From positions 124,001 through 188,000 of the forward strand of contig NZ_QHLY01000005.1 of NCBI RefSeq assembly GCF_003185895.1: a stretch of 64,000 nucleotides of DNA, in the 5' to 3' direction. The translations under genes and the position numbers were made by a program. Origin of the DNA: Cryobacterium arcticum (GTDB taxonomy: Bacteria > Actinomycetota > Actinomycetes > Actinomycetales > Microbacteriaceae). This document shows, one piece after another, positions 31,692 through 39,886 of the stretch (positions within the stretch are counted from its first letter, which is position 1; each line of letters begins with the position of its first letter). Under the pieces are notes generated by a model. That model worked only from the letters and a program-made list of their open reading frames with translations, did no database searches and was not told the origin of the DNA.

Positions 31692-32555
31692 ATGGAGACG
31701 TTCCACGAGGTACTCGGCCCCTGGTCGCTGGCCACCAGCCGGCGGTTTTGGGAGGGGTTCGCGCCGGCCGCGCTCCCGGCGAACGAGACCGGCGGTCACC
31801 TCCACACCGTGTTCCTTGCCGAGGCCGATTGGCAACGAGTGGAGGCCACCGTGCACCAGGCCGGCGACACCGCCCGCATCTCGGTGACCGGCCCGGGCGA
31901 TCTCGAGGCCGCCACCGAACAGGTGCGGCGGTTCGTCTCCCTCGACATCGACGCCCGGGACTGGCCGGCGGTCGGCCGGCGCGACCCCGTGATCGCGGAG
32001 GCGCAGCGCCTGCTGCCGGGGCTTCGGCCGTGCGGATTCCATTCACCCTACGAGGCGGCGGCCTGGTCGGTGCTCTCCCAGCGCATCCGCATGAGCCAGG
32101 CCGCCAGGCTGTCCAGCGACCTCACCAGCCGGTTAGGTGCCGACGGTGCCTTTCCCTCACCGCAGGTGCTGCGCGGCCTCACCCTCGACCTGCCCGGCCG
32201 CAAGGCCGACTACCTGCACGCCGTGGCCGACGCCGCCCTGGCCGGGGTGCTCGACGGGCCGAGCCTGCGGGCCCTACCGGCGGGCGAGGCGCTCGAGCAG
32301 ATCCAGTCGGTCCACGGGTTGGGGCCGTTCGCGGCCGAGCTTGTGCTCATTCGCGGAGCCAACGCCCCCGACGTCTTCCCCCACACGGAGGGCCGGCTGA
32401 GCGCGGAAATCGTTGAAAAGTACGGCGCCGAGCTTGCGCCGAGTGACGTCGCGGACGCGTGGCGCCCCTTCCGCTCCTGGGCTGGGGTGCACCTGCGCGC
32501 CCTGCGGGAACTCCGCACCCACGAGATCGAACGCGGCGCCGCGTTCCCGCGGTAG
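31692..32555 (+). CDS. AlkA-like (HhH-GPD) DNA glycosylase, catalytic Asp apparently replaced
   Basis: The 287-residue protein matches the HhH-GPD superfamily as in DNA-3-methyladenine glycosylase II. It has PYEAAAWSVLSQRIRMSQAARL, LPGRKADYLHAVADAAL, and the hairpin IQSVHGLGPFAAELVLIRG. AlkA-type enzymes have a catalytic Asp a few residues after the FP of the next strand. Here the segment reads DVFPHTEGRL, with Glu at or near that position. It starts 11 bp after the VOC gene and may be co-transcribed. No Shine-Dalgarno precedes ATG 31692, so coupling is possible. Base-excision activity is likely but unproven. Confidence 0.8.
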   Translation: METFHEVLGPWSLATSRRFWEGFAPAALPANETGGHLHTVFLAEADWQRVEATVHQAGDTARISVTGPGDLEAATEQVRRFVSLDIDARDWPAVGRRDPVIAEAQRLLPGLRPCGFHSPYEAAAWSVLSQRIRMSQAARLSSDLTSRLGADGAFPSPQVLRGLTLDLPGRKADYLHAVADAALAGVLDGPSLRALPAGEALEQIQSVHGLGPFAAELVLIRGANAPDVFPHTEGRLSAEIVEKYGAELAPSDVADAWRPFRSWAGVHLRALRELRTHEIERGAAFPR

Positions 32556-32562
32556 TTACCTT

Positions 32563-32611
32563 CTTGCGCAGCGCGCAAGTATGCAGTTGCGCATAGTTGC
32601 ACGTCGTGCAA
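32563..32611 (+). promoter_or_regulatory. Paired TetR-type operators and promoter of the TetR-efflux unit
   Basis: Site 1 (32563-32579) is CTTGCGC-AGC-GCGCAAG. Site 2 (32597-32611) is TTGCAC-GTC-GTGCAA. Both are perfect palindromes with a 3-bp centre, 33 bp apart. A TTGCGC (32587-32592), 17-bp spacer and AAGAAT (32610-32615) promoter overlaps site 2 and would start transcription almost at the TetR ATG. Confidence 0.8.
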
Positions 32612-32621
32612 GAATTAATGC

Positions 32622-33266
32622 ATGAGCACCTCCCCACCCGTGGGGCTGCGCGAGCGCAAGCGCGAACAGACCTCCCAAGCCATCCACATCGCCGCCGCCG
32701 AGCTCGTGCTAGAGCACGGGCTCGACGCCGTGACCATCGATGCCATCAGCGAGCGCGCGGATGTGTCGACCCGCACCTTCTTCAACTATTTCCCCTCGAA
32801 GGAAGACGCCGTCCTCGGCATCGATGAGGTGGCCGCATCGGCCGAGCTCGACAAACCCCGCGACTACGCCGGAGATCCCTTCCTCGCCGCCTTCGACCTC
32901 ATCCACGCCCTGTTCGAGGCCAGCGGCGCCCAGCGCACCAAGTCCGAGCTCAAGCGCGACGTGCTGCGCAAGTACCCGCACCTGATGGTGCGCCAGATGG
33001 TGCGGGTTGCCGCACTCGAAGACCGGCTGAGTGAGATCGTCGCGCGCTGGCTCGCCAGCGACGAACGCTTCGCCGCCGAGACCGAGGCCGACCGCCTCGA
33101 GGAGGCCCGCATCATCCTGGGCGTGTGCCTGGCCACCGTGCGCATGAGCATGAAGAAGTGGGCCAGCGACACCAGCCAGACCGGTGGGCCGCTGTCGGCC
33201 GACCCCCGCACATCTTACGAGCGCTCGATCACGACGCTTCGTACCGTATTGGAGAAACTGAAATGA
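32622..33266 (+). CDS. TetR-family regulator of the DHA2 efflux gene
   Basis: The 214-residue protein has a TetR HTH: LRERKREQTSQAIHIAAAELVLEHGLDAVTIDAISERADVSTRTFFNYFPSKEDAVLG. The FFNYFPSKE segment is typical of actinobacterial efflux regulators. The C-terminal domain is all-helical and divergent, as usual. The promoter has two perfect TetR-like palindromes, so it is probably autoregulated and controls the downstream DHA2 transporter, whose ATG overlaps its stop by 4 bp. The transcript may be leaderless, since no ribosome-binding site precedes ATG 32622 and the -10 ends about 7 bp before it. Confidence 0.88.
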   Translation: MSTSPPVGLRERKREQTSQAIHIAAAELVLEHGLDAVTIDAISERADVSTRTFFNYFPSKEDAVLGIDEVAASAELDKPRDYAGDPFLAAFDLIHALFEASGAQRTKSELKRDVLRKYPHLMVRQMVRVAALEDRLSEIVARWLASDERFAAETEADRLEEARIILGVCLATVRMSMKKWASDTSQTGGPLSADPRTSYERSITTLRTVLEKLK

Positions 33267-34942
33267 CAACCGCTGAACCCAAACCCCCTCTCGACGAGGG
33301 GAGTCCGTCAACCCGCAGCGTGCTGCTGGTCTTCGCCGGCCTGATGGTGGCGATGCTGCTCTCTTCGCTCGACCAGACCATCTTCAGCACCGCCCTGCCG
33401 ACCATCGTCGGCGAGCTCAACGGCGTGGAGCACATGCTCTGGGTCACCACCGCCTACATCCTCGCCTCCACCATCGTGATGCCGGTATACGGCAAGCTCG
33501 GTGACCTCGTCGGGCGCAAATGGCTCTTCGTCGGCGCGATCTCGATCTTCCTGGTCGGCAGCGTCATGGGCGGCCTCGCCGACTCGATGGGCACCCTCAT
33601 CGCCGGCCGTGCCGTGCAGGGCCTCGGTGGCGGCGGACTGATGATCCTGGCCCTGGCCATCATCGCCGACGTTGTTCCCGCCCGCCAGCGCGGCAAGTAC
33701 TCCGGCATCATGGGCGCGGTCTTCGCCGTCTCCAGTGTCGCCGGCCCGCTGCTCGGCGGGTACTTCACCGACGGACCCGGCTGGCGCTGGGCGTTCTGGA
33801 TGAACCTTCCCCTCGGCATCCTCGCCATCGCCTCGGCCATCTTCTTCCTCAAGCTGCCCAAGCGCGCCTTCACCAAGCCGAAGATCGACTACCCCGGCAT
33901 GATCGTGCTCGCCCTCGCTGCAACCAGCCTGGTGCTCTTCACCACCTGGGGTGGCAACACCTACGACTGGGATTCCCCCGTCATCATCGGCCTGATCATC
34001 GGCACTGTGGTGTTCGCCGGCCTGTTCGTCTTCATCGAGAGCCGGGCCGCGGAGCCCGTCATCCCGCTGAAGCTGTTCAAGAACCGCAACTTCAACCTCA
34101 CCACCTCGGCCGGCCTCATCACCGGTGTGGCCATGTTCGGCGCCCTGGCGTACATGCCCACCTACCTGCAGATGGTCACCGGCGTCGGCGCGACGGATGC
34201 CGGCCTGCTGATGATCCCCATGATGGGCGCCCTGCTGATCTCGTCGATCGGCTCCGGCCAGATCGTGTCGCACACCGGCCGGTACAAGCTGATCCCCATC
34301 ATCGGCATGTTCGTCACCGCGCTGGGCCTGTTCCTGCTCTCCACCCTCACGGCCTCGACCGCGATCTGGATCATGTGCGCCTACCTCGCCGTGATGGGCT
34401 TCGGTCTGGGCCTGTCGATGCAGATCCTCACCCTGGTCGTGCAGAACTCCTTCCCGCAGGCCATCGTGGGCACCGCCACAAGCTCGAACAACTTCTTCCG
34501 CCAGATCGGCTCGTCGCTCGGCGCCGCCATCGTTGGCAGCCTGTTCGTCTCCCGGCTCACCGACATCCTCTCCTCGAACCTGCCCGCCGGCAGCACCGGC
34601 GAGACCGGAACGAACTCGCTCACCCCGGCGCTCGTCGCCGCGCTGCCCGACGCCGCCCGCACGGTAATCGTGAACGCCTACAACGACGCCCTCGCGCCGA
34701 TCTTCCTGCTCATGGTGCCGCTCGTTCTGGTGGCCGCGGTGCTGCTGATGTTCGTGGTCGAGAAGCCCCTGGCCACCCGGATCGACAAGACCGACGGTGA
34801 GCAGTCGCTGCACATGGAGATGCTCGACGAGTCCCTCGCCGCGGGTGCCCACGGCACAGCGGATGCGGTGCTCTCGACTCGTACCGGACTGATCACGGTG
34901 CCAGACACCTCCGGCGACAGCGCCGATCACTCGGGGCGCTGA
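33263..34942 (+). CDS. DHA2-family (EmrB/QacA) MFS drug efflux transporter
   Basis: The 559-residue transporter has about 14 membrane segments. Family motifs are SLDQTIFSTALPTIVGEL in helix 1, the loop motif YGKLGDLVGRKWL (motif A), and GRAVQGLGGGGLMIL (motif B). It exports drugs or other toxic compounds by proton antiport. The C-terminal 60 residues form a hydrophilic tail (DGEQSLHMEMLDESLAAG). It is translationally coupled to the TetR gene. A strong GC-rich hairpin follows the stop codon. Confidence 0.9.
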   Translation: MTTAEPKPPLDEGSPSTRSVLLVFAGLMVAMLLSSLDQTIFSTALPTIVGELNGVEHMLWVTTAYILASTIVMPVYGKLGDLVGRKWLFVGAISIFLVGSVMGGLADSMGTLIAGRAVQGLGGGGLMILALAIIADVVPARQRGKYSGIMGAVFAVSSVAGPLLGGYFTDGPGWRWAFWMNLPLGILAIASAIFFLKLPKRAFTKPKIDYPGMIVLALAATSLVLFTTWGGNTYDWDSPVIIGLIIGTVVFAGLFVFIESRAAEPVIPLKLFKNRNFNLTTSAGLITGVAMFGALAYMPTYLQMVTGVGATDAGLLMIPMMGALLISSIGSGQIVSHTGRYKLIPIIGMFVTALGLFLLSTLTASTAIWIMCAYLAVMGFGLGLSMQILTLVVQNSFPQAIVGTATSSNNFFRQIGSSLGAAIVGSLFVSRLTDILSSNLPAGSTGETGTNSLTPALVAALPDAARTVIVNAYNDALAPIFLLMVPLVLVAAVLLMFVVEKPLATRIDKTDGEQSLHMEMLDESLAAGAHGTADAVLSTRTGLITVPDTSGDSADHSGR

Positions 34943-34967
34943 CCTGCGCTCCCTGCCGTTCTGACCC

Positions 34968-35003
34968 AACCGGCCCGGCCTCCGTGAGGAGACCGGGCCG
35001 GTT
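34968..35003. terminator. GC-rich hairpin after the DHA2 gene
   Basis: Perfect 11-bp arms AACCGGCCCGG (34968-34978) and CCGGGCCGGTT (34993-35003) enclose a second small stem CCTCC-GTG-AGGAG. It starts 25 bp past the efflux gene stop. There is no U-run, as is common in high-GC actinobacteria. Confidence 0.7.
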
Positions 35004-35046
35004 CGCGTTCTACGCTGGAACCGCACCCAGCCAGAGAGGGCTTCCC

Positions 35047-36135
35047 ATGACCGACTCCCCCACCCGTTCCGATGCCCCCGCTTCCGACCGACTGCGGGTC
35101 GTCGTCGCATCCCCGCTGGCCGAAGAGCTCTGCCGGCTGATCGAACAGGCCGAACCCCGCATCGACCTGGTGCGCGACCAGTCCCTGCTGCCGCCTATGC
35201 GGCATCCGGCCGACTACCAGGGCGACCCGGCGTTTCGGCGCACCCCCGGCCAGCAGGCCGAGTTCGAGGCACTGGTCGACTCGGCCGAGGTGCTCTATGG
35301 CATCCCCGATGTGGACCCGGCCGCGCTCGCCCGCACCGTGGCGGCCAACCCGCGCGTGCGCTGGGTGCAGCTGATGGCGGCCGGCGGCGGCGCCCAGGTG
35401 AAGGCGGCCGATCTCAGCCCCGGCGACCTGCAGCGGGTGGCCTTCACCACCTCGGCCGGTGTGCACGGTGGGCCGCTGGCCGAGTTCGCGCTGTTCGGCA
35501 TCCTGGCCGGGGCCAAGCAGCTGCCCCGGCTGCAAGCCCAGCAGCGCGACCACGTCTGGCCCGGCCGTTGGGCGCTCGGGCAGGTGCGAGACCAGACCGT
35601 GCTGCTGGTGGGACTGGGCGGCATCGGCCGCGAGATCGCCCGGCTCACCTCGGCCCTGGGCATGCACGTGATCGGCACCCGCCGCGCCGGCAGCACCAAG
35701 ACGGTGGAGCATGTCGACGAGTACGTCTCCATCGACGACCTCGCCGCATCCGCCGCCCGTGCCGATGCGATCGTGGTCTCGCTGCCCGGCACCACCGCCA
35801 CCGACGGCCTGCTGGATGCGGCCGTGTTCGCCGCCGCGCGACCCGGCGTCACGATCGTGAACGTGGGCCGGGGAACCGTGATCGACGAGGCCGCCCTGCT
35901 CGACGCGCTCACCAGCGGACAGGTCGGATTCGCAGCGCTGGACGTGTTCGCCACCGAACCCCTGCCCGCCGGCAGCCCGCTCTGGGACCACCCGAACGTG
36001 CTGGTCAGCCCGCACACCGCCGCACTCGACGCCGGTGAGGAACGCCGCATCGCCGAGCTCTTCGCCGACAACGCCACCCGCTTCCTCGACGGCGCCCCCT
36101 TGCGCAACCGGGTGGACACCGTCGAGTTCTACTAG
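35047..36135 (+). CDS. D-isomer-specific 2-hydroxyacid dehydrogenase
   Basis: The 362-residue NAD(P)-dependent enzyme has the Rossmann motif VLLVGLGGIGREIARLTSALGMHVIGTRR, the NVGRGTVIDEAALLDAL region, DVFATEPLP with the catalytic Glu, and HPNVLVSPHTAA with the catalytic His. The Arg after the dinucleotide strand (GTRR) hints at NADP. The substrate is a 2-keto/2-hydroxy acid of unknown type; phosphoglycerate, glyoxylate or hydroxypyruvate are family possibilities. ATG 35047 follows GAGAGGG. The gene is monocistronic. Confidence 0.87.
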   Translation: MTDSPTRSDAPASDRLRVVVASPLAEELCRLIEQAEPRIDLVRDQSLLPPMRHPADYQGDPAFRRTPGQQAEFEALVDSAEVLYGIPDVDPAALARTVAANPRVRWVQLMAAGGGAQVKAADLSPGDLQRVAFTTSAGVHGGPLAEFALFGILAGAKQLPRLQAQQRDHVWPGRWALGQVRDQTVLLVGLGGIGREIARLTSALGMHVIGTRRAGSTKTVEHVDEYVSIDDLAASAARADAIVVSLPGTTATDGLLDAAVFAAARPGVTIVNVGRGTVIDEAALLDALTSGQVGFAALDVFATEPLPAGSPLWDHPNVLVSPHTAALDAGEERRIAELFADNATRFLDGAPLRNRVDTVEFY

Positions 36136-36204
36136 CCCCTGTTTTCTCCGCGTCTGTTCCTCCGCTCACCGGGTGGGGTGGTGGATGGATGCGGCGGGGC
36201 GAGG

Positions 36205-37122
36205 CTAGCTGCGGCGGGCGAGCAGGTAGTCGAGCGCGGCGGTGTGCACGGCGGTGTCGAAACCGCGGGGCGTACCGTCGATGGCGACCACGGGCACGAT
36301 CTGGCGCACGCTGGAGGCGAGCCAGACCGTGTCGGCGGCGAGCAGCTCGTCGGGGGTGACGGTGCGGTACTCAGTGGTGAACCCGTTGGCCTCGCCGAAT
36401 TCGAACACCGCGGCCTGCGCGGTGCCGGCGAGGATGCCCTGGTCGGTAGACGGGGTGACCAGGTGGGTGCCGAACTGCAGCACCACAGTCGAGGTCGGGC
36501 CCTCGAGCACGAAGCCGTCGCTGCTGATGAAGATCACATCGTCGGCGCCGCGACGTTCGGCCTCTCGGTAGACCGACTTGTTCACCGCGTAGGAGAGGGT
36601 CTTCGCCCCCTGCAGCAGCCACGGCGAGGTCTGGGCCACGTCGTGCTTGTAGCCGCGGTCGAGGGTCACCACCGTCACGCCCTCGGTGCGGGCGATGCTG
36701 AAGTCGGGCACCGGCTCGGCGTAGACCCAGCCCGTGCAGATGCCGGCGCCCTCGACGCCGCGGGTGAGCACCAGCTTCACCGACAGGCGGGGGTGACCGG
36801 ATGCCTCGATGGCCTGGCGGATGCCCTCGCGGTACAGCTCCAGCGACGGCGCCGGCAGGTCGAGCAACCGGGCCGAGTTCGCCAGCCGGGCCAGGTGCGG
36901 TTCGAGGGCCTGGCCGTAGCCGTCGATGGCGTCGAGGGTTTCGAAGATGCCGTCACCGCGGGTGACCGCCAGGTCGAGCACCGAGACCTGCGGCGCGGAC
37001 GGGTCGGCCGGGTGCACGGCCGCGGCCAGCGCATCCGCGTCGGCCGGGGTCGTGGTGGGGTCGGCCAACATGAAGAGCACCTGGGCGCCTGTGGTCGTGC
37101 CGTGCTGGTCTGAAACGCTCAT
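36205..37122 (-). CDS. Class IV PLP aminotransferase (PabC/D-amino acid aminotransferase-like)
   Basis: The 305-residue protein is of the PLP fold type IV. It has VSVLDLAVTRGDGIFETLDAIDG at the start, the region LLQGAKTLSYAVNKSVYREAERRGADDVIFISSDGFVLEGPTSTVV with the PLP Lys in GAKTLSY and the conserved Glu in VLEGPTS, and late ILAGTAQAAV. The GDGIFET start resembles 4-amino-4-deoxychorismate lyase, but D-amino acid and branched-chain aminotransferases share these motifs. Its ATG overlaps the stop of the racemase-like gene, so it is the last gene of the D-amino-acid-type cluster, which favours a D-amino acid role. Certainty about the reaction is low. Confidence 0.8.
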   Translation of the reverse strand: MSVSDQHGTTTGAQVLFMLADPTTTPADADALAAAVHPADPSAPQVSVLDLAVTRGDGIFETLDAIDGYGQALEPHLARLANSARLLDLPAPSLELYREGIRQAIEASGHPRLSVKLVLTRGVEGAGICTGWVYAEPVPDFSIARTEGVTVVTLDRGYKHDVAQTSPWLLQGAKTLSYAVNKSVYREAERRGADDVIFISSDGFVLEGPTSTVVLQFGTHLVTPSTDQGILAGTAQAAVFEFGEANGFTTEYRTVTPDELLAADTVWLASSVRQIVPVVAIDGTPRGFDTAVHTAALDYLLARRS

Positions 37123-38240
37123 CGCTCTTCTCCGTAGTGCTCGTGGGTGATCGTGTTCTCGGTGATCCAGGCGGCCAACACCTCGTGGCCCAGCCCCGGC
37201 CCGGTGGGCACGGTGACCATGCCGTCGGTCGCGGTGACCGGCGGCGAGATGATGTCTCTGGCGTAGTACTTCTCCGACGCCGAGACATCGGAGGGGTAGC
37301 TGAAGTTGGGCAGCGACGACAGGGCCACGTTGGCCGCCCGGCCCACACCGAACTCGTGCATCCCGCCGCACCAGACCGGGATGCCGGCGTCGCGGGCGAG
37401 GTCATGCGCGGCGAGCGCCACGGTGAGGCCGCCCATGCGGGAGACCTTGATGTTCAGGATGCGCCCGGCGCCGAGCGCGATCATCGTGCCGATGTCGTCG
37501 AGATCCACCACGCCCTCGTCGAGGCAGATCGGCGTGGCCAGTTTGGCCTGCAGGCTGGCGTGCGCCACGAAGTCGCGCGGCCCGTAGGGCTGCTCGATCA
37601 TGCTCAGGCTGAACTCGTCCAGGCCCCGCATCAGGGCGGTGGTCTCGTCGGTGTCACGGTAGATGCCGTTCGCGTCCACGTGCACGTCCTGCTCGGGGAA
37701 CGCGGCCCGCACCGCGCGCACCGGTTCGATATCCCAACCGGGCTTGATCTTGAGCTTCACCCGGCGGTAACCGGCGTCGACGTGGCGGGAGACCTCGGCC
37801 AGCAGGGCGTCGATCGACGCCTCGATGCCGAGCGACACCCCGGCGGCAACCTCGGTGCGGGTACCACCCAGGGTCACCGATAGCGGCTCGTTGCGCATCC
37901 CGGAGTACAGGCTCCACGCGGCCATATCGAACCCGGCCTTGGCGAATTCGTGACCCCGGATGCGTGCCCAGGTCGTGGCCAGGTCGGCCGGCGTCTCCCA
38001 CTCGTGGCCGATGATCGCCGGCACGATGTACTTCCGCGCCACCAGCAGGGCGGTGTCCACGGTCTCCGAGGAGTAGAACGGGTCGCTGGCCGAGGCGATC
38101 TCGCCCCAACCGACCGCACCCGAGGCATCCGTGAGGCGCACCAGGATGTGGTCGAGGTGGCTCTTGCGATGCGAGCTGGTCTCGAACCCGTGCACCAGCG
38201 GCAACCGGGTGACGAACAGGGAAACTCCCACTACCTTCAT
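37119..38240 (-). CDS. o-Succinylbenzoate synthase / N-succinylamino acid racemase (enolase superfamily)
   Basis: The 373-residue muconate-lactonising-subgroup enolase shows all catalytic residues: the KxK pair in VKLKIK (Lys164), metal ligands Asp189 (VDANG), Glu215 (IEQP) and Asp241 (LDE), and Lys265 (NIKVSR). The spacing nearly matches the Amycolatopsis enzyme that has both OSBS and N-succinylamino acid racemase activities. No other menaquinone gene is nearby. The neighbours are a GNAT acyltransferase, an M20 deacylase and an aminotransferase, which favours racemisation of N-succinylamino acids over menaquinone synthesis. It overlaps the aminotransferase gene by 4 bp and lies 31 bp after the SIS gene. 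Confidence 0.87.
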   Translation of the reverse strand: MKVVGVSLFVTRLPLVHGFETSSHRKSHLDHILVRLTDASGAVGWGEIASASDPFYSSETVDTALLVARKYIVPAIIGHEWETPADLATTWARIRGHEFAKAGFDMAAWSLYSGMRNEPLSVTLGGTRTEVAAGVSLGIEASIDALLAEVSRHVDAGYRRVKLKIKPGWDIEPVRAVRAAFPEQDVHVDANGIYRDTDETTALMRGLDEFSLSMIEQPYGPRDFVAHASLQAKLATPICLDEGVVDLDDIGTMIALGAGRILNIKVSRMGGLTVALAAHDLARDAGIPVWCGGMHEFGVGRAANVALSSLPNFSYPSDVSASEKYYARDIISPPVTATDGMVTVPTGPGLGHEVLAAWITENTITHEHYGEER

Positions 38241-38271
38241 CGTGCTCCTTCTGTTCTGGCGGTCAACCGGG

Positions 38272-38913
38272 TCACTCCACGTAGCTGTTCAAGATTTGGT
38301 TGAGCTGTTCCCGTTCGGCGAACCGGCGCCGGGCGCCCTTCGAACTGGCGATGCTCAGGGTACTGAGCAGGTGGATGACGGCCGCCACCGCGGTCGGCGA
38401 GTCGGCATACGAGGCGCTCGACGTGGGCACGGTCACGGTTTCGGTGGCGAAGGCCGCGACCGGGGCGGTGGGGGAATCGGTGACGGCGATCACGGTGCCG
38501 CCGGCCGCGGCGAACCGTTCGGCCACGAGCACACTCTGCTTCTGGTAGCGCCGGAACGAGAACACCACCAACACGTCGGTCGGGCGCACGTCGCTGAGCA
38601 CCTCGATCGAGCGCACCGCGGCCTCGTCGATCAAAAGCACCTGGGAGAGCCCGGCCGAGAGGTCCCAGGCGAAGAGGGTGGCGTAGGCGAACGACTTGCC
38701 CGCGCCGAGAACGTACCGCCGGCGGGCGGCGACGATGCGGGCCGGGGCGCGCACCAGCGCGTCGTCCTCGCCGAGGTGGGCGAAGGTTTCGGCGAGGTTC
38801 TTCTTCTCGCTCTCCACGATGCGCGCGCGCAGCACCGAGGCGGACGACTTCTTCTGCAACCGGGCGGCGTACCGGTCTTCCGGGCTGACGAGGGCGTCGT
38901 TGGCCGCGGTCAT
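38272..38913 (-). CDS. SIS-domain protein of MurR/RpiR type lacking the HTH domain
   Basis: The 213-residue protein matches the C-terminal half of MurR/RpiR regulators: the linker ESEKKNLAETFAHL, AARRRYVLGAGKSFAYATLFAWDL, DVLVVFSFRRYQKQSVLVAERF, and IAVTDSPTAPVAAFATETVTVPT. The usual N-terminal RpiR helix-turn-helix of about 75 residues is absent; only about 33 polar residues precede the linker. The ATG overlaps the GNAT gene stop by 4 bp (ATGA), so the start is firm and the gene does not look like a simple fragment. It may sense a sugar phosphate or amino-sugar ligand without binding DNA, or act as an isomerase or partner protein. Confidence 0.8.
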   Translation of the reverse strand: MTAANDALVSPEDRYAARLQKKSSASVLRARIVESEKKNLAETFAHLGEDDALVRAPARIVAARRRYVLGAGKSFAYATLFAWDLSAGLSQVLLIDEAAVRSIEVLSDVRPTDVLVVFSFRRYQKQSVLVAERFAAAGGTVIAVTDSPTAPVAAFATETVTVPTSSASYADSPTAVAAVIHLLSTLSIASSKGARRRFAEREQLNQILNSYVE

Positions 38914-39749
38914 CGTTCGGCCAGGTCCCGGCACGGCGCCGGATGCCAGGCGCGGGCCGGCGCCGGAACGAACGTGTAGGCGGCGGTTGTGGCATCGACC
39001 CGCACACAGGATTCGGCGACATACCCGCGCTCGAACAGTTCGGCGAAGGTCTCGGCGACAGTGGCACGCAACTCCGCGACCAGAGCCGGATTCAGGCTGG
39101 TCGCCGGGTTGTCCGACGGGATCGGCACATGGATGACGTCGCCGCTGCCGGCCGGCCGGCCCCAGTGCGCGGGCGGTGTCTCGGCCAACGCGGCGAGGTC
39201 GACCGCGGGGAACTCCGGTGCGGGGGCGGCAGGCATGGGCGCGGCTCGGTTCGGGGTGACGTCGGCGGCCAGTGACCACTCCACGATCAACCGGTCGGAG
39301 TAGTTCTCGTCGTAGTAGTTCGGCGCGAACCGCACCCCGCGGGCACCGAGCACGTCGAGGTTGAAGTGGGCGTTCCGCGCCAGGGTCGGGTCGAACGCCC
39401 ACCGCATCGAGGCGAGTCCGGCGGTGGCCGCGACGATGGCCTGCTCATGCTTGAGGAGCCGCCCGATGCCCTTGCCCTGGTAGGCGGGGTCGATGAACGC
39501 GGCCTGGGAGTAGAGAAAGGATGCGCCGGCGTCGAAACCGACGAAGCCGTAGGCAAACCCCACCAGGTCACCGTCGGGGGTGGTCGCGGCCACAGCGGCG
39601 CCGCCGTTGCCCACGATCGCCGACAGCAGTTTGGGGTTGAGGGTGTGGTCGCTCGAGGTGTAGCCGAAGACGCGGGCGTACAGGTTGCTGGCCTGGCCGA
39701 ACACGTGGCGTGACCGGGTGGGTTGCACGGTGAGTTGCAGGTCACCCAT
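38910..39749 (-). CDS. GNAT-family acyltransferase, candidate D-amino acid N-succinyltransferase
   Basis: The 279-residue protein has a GNAT core with acyl-CoA motif AYQGKGIGRLLKHEQ and the block RWAFDPTLARNAHFNLDVLGA that is typical of the large COG3375-type acetyltransferases often next to NSAR/OSBS genes. The C-terminal 120 residues are less conserved. In the pathway described for Geobacillus kaustophilus, a GNAT enzyme succinylates D-amino acids before racemisation; this gene fits that role by family and neighbourhood only. ATG 39749 follows AAAGGA by 7 nt. It is the first gene of the leftward operon, divergent from the M20 gene. Confidence 0.8.
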   Translation of the reverse strand: MGDLQLTVQPTRSRHVFGQASNLYARVFGYTSSDHTLNPKLLSAIVGNGGAAVAATTPDGDLVGFAYGFVGFDAGASFLYSQAAFIDPAYQGKGIGRLLKHEQAIVAATAGLASMRWAFDPTLARNAHFNLDVLGARGVRFAPNYYDENYSDRLIVEWSLAADVTPNRAAPMPAAPAPEFPAVDLAALAETPPAHWGRPAGSGDVIHVPIPSDNPATSLNPALVAELRATVAETFAELFERGYVAESCVRVDATTAAYTFVPAPARAWHPAPCRDLAER

Positions 39750-39821
39750 GGTGTTGTTCCTTTGCGAGTGTGAAAATAGGCCGGAAACGACCGGGCGTAA
39801 CCGGCAGCGTCTCGATGCCAA

Positions 39822-39839
39822 TCATAGGCATCCTATATT
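39822..39839. promoter_or_regulatory. Operator-like site A between GNAT and M20 genes
   Basis: TCATAGGCATCCTATATT contains the palindrome ATAGG-CAT-CCTAT. It matches site B at 39887-39904 in 14 of 18 positions in direct orientation. It lies 73 bp upstream of the GNAT start codon in unusually AT-rich DNA. Confidence 0.6.
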
Positions 39840-39886
39840 GCGTGCGTGTTAACCATGACAGACATTATTCCGGCCACTACAGTCAA

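Noticed and set aside
33308..35110. 600-residue leftward open frame antisense to the DHA2 transporter
   Set aside because: Its translation is low-complexity Gly/Asp/His/Glu-rich, and the opposite strand encodes an intact transporter.
37119..38240. Menaquinone biosynthesis gene menC
   Set aside because: The fold and residues fit OSBS, but no men gene is nearby, and the GNAT, M20 and aminotransferase neighbours fit N-succinylamino acid racemisation better. OSBS activity is not excluded.
38914..39402. Upstream in-frame extension of the SIS gene that might hold the missing HTH
   Set aside because: It overlaps the GNAT coding region, translates to Arg/Pro-rich sequence without an HTH, and the ATGA overlap fixes the start at 38913.
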